A DNA stretch of 64,000 nucleotides, from the NCBI RefSeq assembly GCF_002027705.1, contig NZ_MBTG01000034.1, forward strand, positions 1-64,000. Reading direction: 5' to 3'. This DNA is from Paenibacillus ferrarius (GTDB taxonomy: Bacteria; Bacillota; Bacilli; Paenibacillales; NBRC-103111). The notes under the pieces were generated by a model. It worked only from the letters and a program-made list of their open reading frames with translations, was not told the DNA's origin and did no database searches. The position numbers and the translations under genes were made by a program. Shown here piece after piece: positions 1-8,754 of this stretch; within the stretch, counting starts at the first letter, position 1; each line of letters begins with the position of its first letter.

Positions 1-2166
1 AATACCCAGGAAGGCTCTTCGGTTATTCAAGGATCGGATGCCAGCATGGACGAAGCCAAATGGGAAATTACGAATCTGGACGGCAATTACTATAAAATTA
101 TCAACAAGAACAGCGGCAAAGCGTTAAGCGTTAAAGACGCTGCCATTACGAACAATGCTACCGTTGTTCAAAATACGTATACATCCGGGGATGTTGCAAA
201 TGATGAGTGGTTGCTAACGGACGCAGGATCCGGATACTACGGGCTAATTAACCGAAACAGCGGGAAAGCGCTCAATATTTCAGGGGCGAGTCAAATAGCT
301 GGGACTACGTTGACCCAATCGACAATTGAACCTAGCGATTCGCAGAAATTTATGATCAAACAAGTGTTTGCTCCGACTTATAAATTTGTTGTCGCCCATT
401 CGGGAATGGTGATGGATGTGGCGGAAAACAGTTTGAGCGATCGCGCGCTGGTTATTCAAAATCCTTATTCAGGCTCGCCCAGTCAGCTTTGGAACGTAGT
501 TAAATTAGACGGAGGATATGTCAAGATTATTAACCAAAACAGCGGTAAAGCGCTTGCCGTTTGGGGCAATTCTATGTCCGATGGAGCCACAATTATCCAA
601 AGGTCTTACAAGGCAGGGGATACAGCTGATGATGAATGGCAGTTGGCTGACCTCGGCGGCGGACATTATCAGGTCTTGAACCGCAATAGCGGCAAGGAGA
701 TCAGTATACCCGGCTCATCGACAAAGAATGCAACCCCATTTATTCAGTCAACCGTAGATAACGGGGATAACTCCAAACTTCAAGTCATCCTGGTTCCCAA
801 TGGCGAAACAGGGATTACATTGCCTAATTTCTTCACGACAAATATGGTCCTGCAACGGGGCAAAAACCATGTCATTTGGGGAAAAGGAATTGCGGGGACA
901 ACACTTACCGTTAGTTTGACAAATGGAAGTTCCCTGTCACAACAGAACACAGTGGTTGACGCAGGCGGGAATTGGACAACCTCTTTATCCCCGCTGCCTG
1001 CAGGAGGGCCATACACGCTTACAATTGCAGGCAGCGGCTATACAAAGACGATTACCGGCGTATATGTGGGCGACGTGTTCGTGCTTGCTGGACAGTCCAA
1101 CATGGAGTGGAGCTATTCCCATTCGCCCGCGTCTGCGCCATACGTCCCTCCCCTGCCCACAAACCCAATGATTAAACACTTCTCGCTAGCTTTCATCGAT
1201 GCAAGCCAAGCTCGTTTCAATGTTCCATTTAGATACAGCAGCAACTCGTGGTTAACCTTATCCGAGGATAATAACAAGAACTTGTCTTTGGTCGGCCTAT
1301 TTTTTGCAGAACAAATGCTGCAAGAAAATCCGAACGTCCCCATCGGGCTTATGTCGGTTTCCTGGGGCGGCACCGATATAGCGAGATGGATTCGCAGCGC
1401 GCCGGAAAACAACTCGCCGAACTTCACGGCAAATAATGGAGGCATTTATAATAACCATATAGCCCCGATAACCAAGTATAAAATAGCCGGAGTTTTGTGG
1501 TATCAAGGGGAGAGTGACGCCTCCCGAGGAACTAATTATACGGAAGCATTCCCTACGTTGATCAATGATTTTCGGAACCAATGGGGCCAAGCCGACCTGC
1601 CCTTCTTCTATGCGCAGTTGGCACGTTTCAAAACCTCGGATTTCACGGCTGTGCGTGAAGCTCAACGTCTTACGTTGACGAATGTAACGAATCCATCTCA
1701 AATCGGTATGGTCGTTACATTAGATACTGACCTAGGTTTTTCTAACAACATTCATCCGCCCGGCAAAGATGTGATCGGCAAGCGGATGTCTTTGTTGGCA
1801 AAAAATATGATCCTGGGTCAGTCCTCGGTTGTGTTCACAGGTCCGTTATTCAAAAACGCAACCATAAACGGCAACAAAATGATTGTTGCATTTGAAGCGA
1901 ACTCACTCGGCGGCGGCCTCATAGTCAAGGACGTATATGGAAATACGAGCGGCGGCGCCCTGCAAGAGTTCGAGATTGCGGGTTCGGATGGGATCTTTAA
2001 ATTGGCCACAGCGACGATCAATAGTACAAATAACACCATCGAGGTAACATCAGCTTCCGTTCCATCTCCCGTCTATGTCCGTTATGCGTACAAAATGGTA
2101 CCTCAAAATCCTAATTTGTTCAATCAGGCGGGACTTCCGGCAAGTCCGTTTACAACGAAGCATTAA
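1..2166 (+). CDS. Secreted ricin-lectin/sialate O-acetylesterase-like protein, 5' partial
   Basis: The frame is open from base 1, so the start and any signal peptide lie outside the window; the ATG at 46 is internal. The visible 721 residues begin with two tandem RicinB-type lectin domains (about 1-120 and 124-262), shown by repeated NSGKAL, DGA and DEWQL patterns. A SASA-type SGNH esterase domain follows (about 270-615). Its GQSNM block carries the probable catalytic Ser (residue 366 counted from the edge), WYQGES is the second family block, and the late IHPPGK segment carries the likely catalytic His. The family removes acetyl groups from sugars; here the substrate is more likely an acetylated plant polysaccharide than sialic acid (inference). 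The next gene encodes a GH95 enzyme, fitting deacetylation before fucose removal. A 9-bp hairpin (2162-2184) overlaps the stop codon. Confidence 0.85.
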   Translation, partial: NTQEGSSVIQGSDASMDEAKWEITNLDGNYYKIINKNSGKALSVKDAAITNNATVVQNTYTSGDVANDEWLLTDAGSGYYGLINRNSGKALNISGASQIAGTTLTQSTIEPSDSQKFMIKQVFAPTYKFVVAHSGMVMDVAENSLSDRALVIQNPYSGSPSQLWNVVKLDGGYVKIINQNSGKALAVWGNSMSDGATIIQRSYKAGDTADDEWQLADLGGGHYQVLNRNSGKEISIPGSSTKNATPFIQSTVDNGDNSKLQVILVPNGETGITLPNFFTTNMVLQRGKNHVIWGKGIAGTTLTVSLTNGSSLSQQNTVVDAGGNWTTSLSPLPAGGPYTLTIAGSGYTKTITGVYVGDVFVLAGQSNMEWSYSHSPASAPYVPPLPTNPMIKHFSLAFIDASQARFNVPFRYSSNSWLTLSEDNNKNLSLVGLFFAEQMLQENPNVPIGLMSVSWGGTDIARWIRSAPENNSPNFTANNGGIYNNHIAPITKYKIAGVLWYQGESDASRGTNYTEAFPTLINDFRNQWGQADLPFFYAQLARFKTSDFTAVREAQRLTLTNVTNPSQIGMVVTLDTDLGFSNNIHPPGKDVIGKRMSLLAKNMILGQSSVVFTGPLFKNATINGNKMIVAFEANSLGGGLIVKDVYGNTSGGALQEFEIAGSDGIFKLATATINSTNNTIEVTSASVPSPVYVRYAYKMVPQNPNLFNQAGLPASPFTTKH

Positions 2167-2184
2167 CGGCCGAAAGCCGTTAAT
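2162..2184 (+). other. Hairpin overlapping stop codon
   Basis: ATTAACGGC and GCCGTTAAT form a perfect 9-bp stem with a 5-base loop across the stop codon of the esterase gene. No T-tract follows, so this is more likely an mRNA 3'-end structure than a complete intrinsic terminator. Confidence 0.4.
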
Positions 2185-2270
2185 CGCTTGTCAAGTCGAG
2201 CCTTTTGATGTGAATAGCATTTGATATGCTGTTCACTGATGACGCAAGAAACATAAAAGGAGGAGATGTT

Positions 2271-5200
2271 ATGAAAAAAGTAGGTTTAATAAGCATACTT
2301 GTTAGTTCTCTTCTTGTAACAAGCTTGATTTCAGTTGAGACGTCTAATCAAGCTCATGCCAATGCAGGGAGTACAGCACTGCCTGTCCAAAAAACAGGAA
2401 ATTGGGATGATTTGAAAATCAATTGGACAACGCCGGCCAGCGGGACTGATTTTAACGGAGCACCTGTCGGGAATGGTTACTTCGGAGCTAAAGTTTCAGG
2501 AGGTGTGGATAGCGAAATTCTCCAACTTAGCGACAAAACGTTTCATTCCGGCGAACCTTTCAACGGTTATAATCCAAATCGTAAAACAGCGCTGGATGCT
2601 ACAAGAAGTTTGCTTGCTCAAGCTGATACGGCAACGACAGTAACGTATCGCGAGGAAAAATTGAAGTTAGCTGAGACGGTGGCAAAGGGGATGTGGGGAC
2701 CGAGTCCCACATATTATGCTAATTTTTTGCCAATTGGAAGAATCGTCCTGGATGTCCCAAACACGACGGGATTTACGGACTATAATCGAGAACTTCATTT
2801 GGATAAGGCGATGGTAACAACAAAGTATAAAGTGGGAAACACGACTTATACGCGTGAAGTTTTTGCCAGTAATCCAGATCGCGTTATGGTCATACGCATG
2901 ACCAATGACAGGGGCCAGCCGATGAGTATGACGGCCAAGATGACGCTGCCAGCGGAAATGAACACACACGGAACGGTATCTTCATCTGGCAATGAGATCC
3001 AGATGTCAGGAACGGCCCCTTACGATTACGACGCAACTCAGTGGCAGAATGGCAGAGGCATGACGTTCGACGCTCGTCTTCGCGCCAGAACGACGGGAGG
3101 AACGATAACAGCAGCAGGAGGTAATTTGAACATTTCAGGCGCTACGGTTATTGAACTCCTGTATGTCGACGCGACAAGTTACAAGGATCCGTTCACCAAT
3201 CCGAACCCAAGTCAAGGCGGCAATGATCCTGCTCCGATCGTAACGGCTATTATGAACGCGGCTTTTGCCAAAACCTATACCCAACTCCTGAATGCGCATC
3301 AAGCCGATTATCGGAGTTTGTTTCGCAGGCTGTGGACAGAAGTAAACGGTAACTCAGGCGCTTCCAGACCCTACACGCTGACCTACCAGTACGCCCGTTA
3401 TACTACGATTGCTGCTTCCAGGGCGAGTACATTTGACCGTCCTCAAAACGGGAATGGTATGTGGCATTACGCTTGGAAGCCTCTCTTTAACGGGGCGCAT
3501 TGGTTTAATGAGAACGTAGAAAAAACGTATGCGTTAATTGAGACAGGAAATCTTTCTGAAAGTGGAGATCCACTTTGGAAGTATATCAAAAATTTAGCCA
3601 TTAACGGAGCGAACGCTGCACAAATCGAATACGGCTCTGATGGGTGGATGGTGCCGCACGCATCCGATGTTTGGGCACAAACACACCTTTCAAGCGGGGG
3701 CAATGAATGGGCAATTTGGACAACGGGCGGCATGTGGCTCATGTTTAATATGTATGATCATTATCGGTTCACGCAAGACAAGTCCTTTCTTCGTGATAAG
3801 GCTTTCCCTCTTATGAAGGGTTCGGCAGAATTTGTATTGGATTTACTTGTTACAAACAAGGACGGCTATCTCGTTACATCGCCTTCTACTTCACCCGAAG
3901 CGAAGTATGCACTATCGGATGGAACCAAGATTGCAGTCAGTCAAGGTTCGACGATCGATATGACGTTAGTTCGAGAGTTGTTTGAAAATGTTCTCGAAGC
4001 AGGGGGGATATTGGAGGCCGATTCTCCTGCGGATGTTGATTTGCTGGATCGTGTTCGAACGGCCTTGCCAAAACTGCTACCCTATCAAATTGGAACTAGC
4101 GGCGAAATCAAGGAATGGAACAATGACTACGTTAACTCTTATCAAAGCCACCGCCATGCCTCCCATTTAATTGGCGTCGGTTTTCTTGACCAGATCACGA
4201 AGAGGGGCACTCCGAATCTATTTAATGCAACTAAAGTTTCACTGACCATGCGCGGATCGGGTGGATACCATCCAGATAGCGCGTACATGTGGGCGCGTCT
4301 GAATGATGGGAATCAAGCTGTTTCCCTTGCAGACGTTTATCCGACAGGTCAATGGGTGAACGAATATCTAGTGAGAGCCGCCTATTATCCAGAACTGTTT
4401 GTGCAAAGTCATACTGGAGAAATTGAACTTCTTCCTTCGCTGCCTTCAGCCTGGACCAGTGGAGAAATAACGGGTGTGAAAGCGAGAGGCGGATATGAGC
4501 TCAGCATGAAATGGGCGAACGGTCAGCTCGTATCCGCTCAAATCGATTCCCCGACTGGTACGGTACCTGTAATTCGGTACGGTAATCAACTTCTGAATCC
4601 GTTTACGGATTCCCGGATTACATTCGTTCGTGGGAATAGTCAATCTGCGTTCAACCAGATTGAAGCAGAGAACTATGACAGCCAATCAGGCCTCCAGCTT
4701 GAGACTGCCTTAGATAAAGGCACAGGTTATCATCTCGCATCGATTGACAATAACGACTACACCGCCTACAACAATGTTGATTTTGGAAGCGGCGCCGTGT
4801 CATTTTCAGCCAGGGTGGCAAGCAACGGACCCGGAGGGAGCATTGAGGTCCGTTTGGGGAGTGTAGCGGGTACGCTGGCAGGCACTTGTACGGTTCCGTC
4901 TACAGCAGGATGGCAAGCGTGGCAAACCGTTAGTTGCGGAGTAACGGGCGCCGCTGGCGTGCAGAACGTATTCCTCGTTTACAAGGGAGCTGGCGGCCCT
5001 CTTTTTAATCTGAACTGGTTCCAATTTAAGCAGTCTTCGACCGTAAAGCTGGACGACAGGGATAGCCGTATCACGCACAGCGGCACATGGACGAACTATA
5101 ACAAGGCTAATGATTACCTGGGTACGGAGAAATACACAGGAATAGCTGGAAACTACGCAGAGTTAACATTTACGGGCACCTCCATCAAGTTTATTAGCAT

Positions 5201-5426
5201 GAAGCAGGGAAATATGGGCCTAGTGGATGTGTATTTGGACGGAGTGCTTGATCAAAGCAATATTGATTTGTATTCACCAGTAGGGATTGGTCAAGTAATC
5301 GCTTATTCGAAGACGGGGCTATCGAACGCGTCGCATACGATAAAAATCGTGAACAAAGGTACGAAGAATCCTTCTTCCTCTGGAACGATTACTGCAATAG
5401 ATGCTTTTGAATATACAGCAAGCTGA
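2271..5426 (+). CDS. Secreted GH95 alpha-L-fucosidase-like enzyme with CBM6-like domain
   Basis: The start is the ATG at 2271, after AAAGGAGGAG and followed directly by a signal peptide (MKKVGLIS..., cleavage near AHA-NA). The upstream in-frame ATG at 2226 lacks these. The 1051-residue protein has a GH95 catalytic region (about 35-770): the N-terminal NGAPVGNGYFGA and LQLSDKT blocks, an NEN triplet (413-415) matching the NIN motif of the family, Glu615 in EIKEW, and HRHASHL. A CBM6-like domain (about 792-920, starting IEAENYD) and a beta-sandwich domain (about 922-1051) follow. The loop before WARL reads RGSGGYHPDSAYM, unlike classical GH95 members, so alpha-1,2-fucosidase activity is not assured; alpha-L-galactosidase also occurs in this family. 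There is no SLH anchor, so the protein is probably released. It is a close paralogue of the GH95 module in the gene at 54157. Confidence 0.88.
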   Translation: MKKVGLISILVSSLLVTSLISVETSNQAHANAGSTALPVQKTGNWDDLKINWTTPASGTDFNGAPVGNGYFGAKVSGGVDSEILQLSDKTFHSGEPFNGYNPNRKTALDATRSLLAQADTATTVTYREEKLKLAETVAKGMWGPSPTYYANFLPIGRIVLDVPNTTGFTDYNRELHLDKAMVTTKYKVGNTTYTREVFASNPDRVMVIRMTNDRGQPMSMTAKMTLPAEMNTHGTVSSSGNEIQMSGTAPYDYDATQWQNGRGMTFDARLRARTTGGTITAAGGNLNISGATVIELLYVDATSYKDPFTNPNPSQGGNDPAPIVTAIMNAAFAKTYTQLLNAHQADYRSLFRRLWTEVNGNSGASRPYTLTYQYARYTTIAASRASTFDRPQNGNGMWHYAWKPLFNGAHWFNENVEKTYALIETGNLSESGDPLWKYIKNLAINGANAAQIEYGSDGWMVPHASDVWAQTHLSSGGNEWAIWTTGGMWLMFNMYDHYRFTQDKSFLRDKAFPLMKGSAEFVLDLLVTNKDGYLVTSPSTSPEAKYALSDGTKIAVSQGSTIDMTLVRELFENVLEAGGILEADSPADVDLLDRVRTALPKLLPYQIGTSGEIKEWNNDYVNSYQSHRHASHLIGVGFLDQITKRGTPNLFNATKVSLTMRGSGGYHPDSAYMWARLNDGNQAVSLADVYPTGQWVNEYLVRAAYYPELFVQSHTGEIELLPSLPSAWTSGEITGVKARGGYELSMKWANGQLVSAQIDSPTGTVPVIRYGNQLLNPFTDSRITFVRGNSQSAFNQIEAENYDSQSGLQLETALDKGTGYHLASIDNNDYTAYNNVDFGSGAVSFSARVASNGPGGSIEVRLGSVAGTLAGTCTVPSTAGWQAWQTVSCGVTGAAGVQNVFLVYKGAGGPLFNLNWFQFKQSSTVKLDDRDSRITHSGTWTNYNKANDYLGTEKYTGIAGNYAELTFTGTSIKFISMKQGNMGLVDVYLDGVLDQSNIDLYSPVGIGQVIAYSKTGLSNASHTIKIVNKGTKNPSSSGTITAIDAFEYTAS

Positions 5427-5483
5427 TGCATAGTCCTTAGTCCGTGAGGATAGGGCGAAGTCAATTTCCCTAATATTTCGTTC

Positions 5484-5515
5484 AAAAACGCAAGCTTATT
5501 ATAGCTTGCGTTTTT
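5484..5515 (+). terminator. Intrinsic terminator after GH95 gene
   Basis: A perfect 13-bp stem (AAAAACGCAAGCT / AGCTTGCGTTTTT) with a 6-base loop is followed by a T-rich run. It has an A-run on the other side and could work in both directions. It separates the GH95 gene from the phosphonate operon. Confidence 0.9.
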
Positions 5516-5537
5516 ATTTTGTTTTCCCAGTGTAAAA

Positions 5538-5557
5538 AACAGCATATAACAGCATAT
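5538..5557 (+). repeat. Tandem 10-bp direct repeat upstream of phosphonate operon
   Basis: AACAGCATAT occurs twice head to tail, about 70-90 bases upstream of the predicted transcription start of the phn operon. It may be an activator site. The regulator is unknown; the 10-bp periodicity does not match the 11-bp spacing expected of Bacillus PhoP boxes. Confidence 0.4.
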
Positions 5558-5592
5558 TTATGTTAATAATGCGTAAATTATCGCAAAAAGTA

Positions 5593-5622
5593 TTGCTTGT
5601 TTGCGTTATTTTCATCTATAAT
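5593..5622 (+). promoter_or_regulatory. Sigma-A-type promoter of phn operon
   Basis: A TTGCTT -35 element (5593-5598), an 18-base spacer and a perfect TATAAT -10 element (5617-5622) lie 38 bases before the phnX start. Confidence 0.65.
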
Positions 5623-5659
5623 TGGAACTATCACAGCTAGCAAGAAATGAGGAGTCATG

Positions 5660-6472
5660 ATGATTTATCAGGAACGCATAAAGGCGGTTATTTTCGATTG
5701 GGCCGGAACCGTAATTGATTATGGTTGCTTCGCGCCTATGCATGCATTTATTCAAACTTTTGAAGAAGCGGGGGTGCCGATCACGATTCGGGAAGCAAGA
5801 ATTCCAATGGGGCTTCTGAAATGGGATCATATTCAAGCTATTCTGGAGATGGAAAGAGTAAAGGGGGCATGGATAGAGGCGTTCGGTACGCAAGCCGTCA
5901 AGGAGGATATTGATCGTCTCTATGTTCGATTCGAAGCGATATTGATGGAAACGTTGAAAACTTATACGGATCCTATTCCGGGTGCTTTGGAAACGGTGGA
6001 ACTGCTTCGTGATGCGGGGCTTGCCATCGGATCGACGACCGGCTATACCTCAGGCATGATGGCGGTTATCGTACCGGAAGCAAAGCGGAAGGGATATTCA
6101 CCAGATTGCATGATTGCATCGGATGAAGTGAGGGCTGGCAGGCCTTATCCGTATATGATATTCCAGAACCTAGTGGAGCTTGGTATTTTTCCTCCGAAAT
6201 CCGTCATCAAGGTTGGAGATACGGTGTCCGACATTCATGAAGGCAGGAATGCAGGGGTATGGACGGTTGCTATCATACTCGGAAGTAGTGAATTAGGTTT
6301 AACACAGGCTGAGGTTGAGAACTTGCATCACGATGAACTTGCAGAGCGAATGAACCAAACGAGACTAACATTTGAGCGAGCAGGAGCAGACTATATTATC
6401 GGCTCAATCACGCAGCTTCCACTGGTCATTGAAGAGCTTGAAAGAAGCGGCTTGGAACGGGGAATGCGATGA
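5660..6472 (+). CDS. phnX: Phosphonoacetaldehyde hydrolase (phosphonatase)
   Basis: This HAD-superfamily enzyme cleaves phosphonoacetaldehyde to acetaldehyde and phosphate in the cytosol. Numbered from this start (270 residues), the nucleophile block FDWAGTVIDYG carries Asp13. The cap-domain Lys that forms the Schiff base is Lys54 in MGLLKWDH. These match Asp12 and Lys53 of the Bacillus cereus enzyme. Later HAD blocks are TTGYTSGM and VGDTVSDIHEG. Two ATGs are adjacent (5657 and 5660). The second has better spacing from GGAG at 5651-5654 and is chosen, though either could be used. It is the first gene of a six-gene operon and overlaps the next gene by 4 bases (ATGA). No PhnW transaminase gene is nearby, so phosphonoacetaldehyde is probably supplied by the neighbouring dehydrogenase. 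Confidence 0.95.
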   Translation: MIYQERIKAVIFDWAGTVIDYGCFAPMHAFIQTFEEAGVPITIREARIPMGLLKWDHIQAILEMERVKGAWIEAFGTQAVKEDIDRLYVRFEAILMETLKTYTDPIPGALETVELLRDAGLAIGSTTGYTSGMMAVIVPEAKRKGYSPDCMIASDEVRAGRPYPYMIFQNLVELGIFPPKSVIKVGDTVSDIHEGRNAGVWTVAIILGSSELGLTQAEVENLHHDELAERMNQTRLTFERAGADYIIGSITQLPLVIEELERSGLERGMR

Positions 6473-7608
6473 ACCAATTCTATAATCCAGTAGCTGTATC
6501 CTTAGGAGCAGAATCGGCGGAAGCATTCGCTGAGTTGTTTAACAAACGTTATGCAGATGTCAAGAGAGTATTGTTGCTTACAAGAGGAGCGGGTGTGGAA
6601 CAGAGTGATTGTTTACAGCCTGTCTTGAACGCAATCTCCAAGAAGGAAACTTTATTGATTGAAGTGACCTTGAACAATCCCAATGTGGCAGATATCTTCA
6701 AGCTGAAACAGCAGATTGAGCCTTTCCAGTATGAACTTATTGTGGCTATTGGCGGAGGCAGTGTCATGGATGCAGCCAAAGTCTTGTCGGCTTTGCAGCA
6801 CAAGACGTTTCAAACAGCAGCCGAAGTTCGAGAAGCGATTACAAGTGAGCGTTACCGTGAGGAGCCGGATTTTACGCCGTGGATCGGGATACCGACGACA
6901 TCGGGTACGGGTTCAGAGGTCACATGCTGGGCAACCGTATGGGACGAAGAAAACGGAAGCAAATATTCGGTTTCCGATGAGAGGCTGTATGCTCGCGCAG
7001 CTCTGATTCTTCCGGAGTTGACGGTTACGATGCCGCTGCGTTTAAGTGTTGCTACCGCACTGGATGCAATGTGCCATGCAACGGAAGCGTATTGGTCCGT
7101 TCATACCAACACAATTACCCGTGCTTATTCGCTGCAAGCGATCGAACGAATTCGACAGACGCTTCCTTTGTTACTCGAGCGGCCAGATAATGTGGCATGG
7201 AGAGAGCAGTTGTCTTTGGCAAGTCTGCTGGCCGGATTGGCATTCAGCAATACGAGAACGACGGCCTGCCATTCCATATCTTATCCGCTTACGATGCTTT
7301 ATGGCATCGACCATGGCATCGCCGCCAGCATCACATTAACTACGGTTTTGAGACATAATCTGGATGCATTAATAGAACCGGATAAATTATTCCGTGCATT
7401 TGGAGCAGCGGACGTGAACGAAGTGGACAATCTCATTCAAAGTATTTATAACATATACGGTTTGTCGAGTAGTCTTAGCTCATATGGCGTTACAGTTGAA
7501 GGCATCCGCGAGGTTGTGTCTCACTCGTATACGAAGGGGAGAATGGATAATAATCCAGTTGAAATATCCCCAGAAGAACTTGAACGTATGCTAGTTTCGT
7601 TATTATAG
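6469..7608 (+). CDS. Iron-type alcohol dehydrogenase, probable phosphonoacetaldehyde/hydroxyethylphosphonate oxidoreductase
   Basis: This is a 379-residue group III (iron-containing) alcohol dehydrogenase. The NAD(P) segment GGGSVMDAAK and the IPTTSGTGSE block are present. The metal ligands can be placed at Asp199, His203, His268 and His282, with nearly the same spacing as in FucO. The gene overlaps phnX by 4 bases, so the two are translationally coupled. Relatives in phosphonate antibiotic clusters (PhpC/FomC type) reduce phosphonoacetaldehyde to 2-hydroxyethylphosphonate. In this catabolic operon, which also has a phosphonate importer, the reverse reaction feeding PhnX is the more sensible role. 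That direction is inferred. A generic alcohol dehydrogenase that removes the acetaldehyde made by PhnX is the main alternative. Confidence 0.85.
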   Translation: MNQFYNPVAVSLGAESAEAFAELFNKRYADVKRVLLLTRGAGVEQSDCLQPVLNAISKKETLLIEVTLNNPNVADIFKLKQQIEPFQYELIVAIGGGSVMDAAKVLSALQHKTFQTAAEVREAITSERYREEPDFTPWIGIPTTSGTGSEVTCWATVWDEENGSKYSVSDERLYARAALILPELTVTMPLRLSVATALDAMCHATEAYWSVHTNTITRAYSLQAIERIRQTLPLLLERPDNVAWREQLSLASLLAGLAFSNTRTTACHSISYPLTMLYGIDHGIAASITLTTVLRHNLDALIEPDKLFRAFGAADVNEVDNLIQSIYNIYGLSSSLSSYGVTVEGIREVVSHSYTKGRMDNNPVEISPEELERMLVSLL

Positions 7609-7651
7609 GATAGCTATTTTTATCAAAAACAATTAGGGAGGCATTTTGATT

Positions 7652-8713
7652 ATGAAAAAGAAGATGTTAACGCTCATGATTTCCTTATCTTTGGTTGCTG
7701 TAACAGCAGGTTGCGGTACGAAAGCCGGTGAAGCACAGAATGGCACACAAGCGGTTAAGAGCAAAGATACCATTACTATCGCTTGGTACCCCAATGAATC
7801 CGGTGCAGAAATGAAAAATTCTCGGGAAGAAATAGGGAAAGTTGTTGCAGCTGCAACTGGAAAAAAGGTAGAGCACAAAACGACGACTGATTACACGATC
7901 GCTATCGAAGCCATTGCCAGCGGCAGTGCGGATATTGTTTATATGGGAGCGCAAGGTTATGTCGAAGCGAATGCCAAGAATAAGAAAGTGCAACCGCTAG
8001 TCGTTCAGAGCGGGGAGTCCGGAACGCTGGATGATGCTGTTTATAATAGCTGGCTAAACGTGCGCAAAGGCGATGGCGATGCCTATAAAGTCGGCAGCAT
8101 CTATTCCATTGAGAATATTGCCGGCAAGAAGTTTTCGTTCGTATCCAACTCCTCTACTTCCGGCTTCAAAATTCCTTCTGGCAGAATCCTTACCTTCTTT
8201 AACAAAAAAGATAAGTATAAGAATTTGACCGTGGATGATTTGATTCTAGGCGGCAAGGATAAGTTCTTTAGCGATGTGCTTTTTGGAGGAACACACCAAG
8301 GTTCCGCTGTTAATTTATTGACGGGCAAGGCTGACGTAGCTGCTTTCTGCGATACTTGCGTGGCTAACTATATCGAGCTCAGCTCAGGGAAGGCGAACAT
8401 GCCTGGTGCGGTATATAAAGTAAAGCAAGGGGCAGCAGAACCGTTCAATACACTGGTTGGCAAAGAATTCGAGGTCATTTCCGTTACGCCAGTACTGAAT
8501 CAACCATTTGTCATTAACACAGGTACGGTAAGCGCAGAGGACACGAAGAAATTAAAGGATGCATTTACAGCTGATGCGGTAAAGAACAACCCTCTGATTT
8601 TCCTGCCCAAAGATTCGAAGGATTCAGGTATGTTCAAGCAAAAGACTGGCAAAGAAAAGTTTCTTACCGTGGATGATGCGTTTTTCAATCCAATCAGGAC
8701 GCTCTACAACTAA
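7652..8713 (+). CDS. phnD: Phosphonate ABC transporter substrate-binding lipoprotein
   Basis: A 353-residue lipoprotein: Lys-rich start, hydrophobic stretch and lipobox VTAGC at about residues 17-21, so it is anchored on the outside of the membrane. The PhnD family body is recognised from the early TIAWYPNES block, the SADIVYMGAQGY segment and the FGGTHQGSA block, which help form the phosphonate pocket in this family. The ATG at 7652 is preferred over the in-frame TTG at 7646 because it is better spaced from the GGGAGG site at 7636-7641 and begins the signal peptide directly. The gene follows the dehydrogenase by about 40 bases and precedes phnC, giving the usual D-C-E-E order. The ligand is probably a small alkylphosphonate. 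Confidence 0.92.
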   Translation: MKKKMLTLMISLSLVAVTAGCGTKAGEAQNGTQAVKSKDTITIAWYPNESGAEMKNSREEIGKVVAAATGKKVEHKTTTDYTIAIEAIASGSADIVYMGAQGYVEANAKNKKVQPLVVQSGESGTLDDAVYNSWLNVRKGDGDAYKVGSIYSIENIAGKKFSFVSNSSTSGFKIPSGRILTFFNKKDKYKNLTVDDLILGGKDKFFSDVLFGGTHQGSAVNLLTGKADVAAFCDTCVANYIELSSGKANMPGAVYKVKQGAAEPFNTLVGKEFEVISVTPVLNQPFVINTGTVSAEDTKKLKDAFTADAVKNNPLIFLPKDSKDSGMFKQKTGKEKFLTVDDAFFNPIRTLYN

Positions 8714-8754
8714 ATGGTAAAATAACGTGTAAAACCGATTAAGGAGCAGCCACA

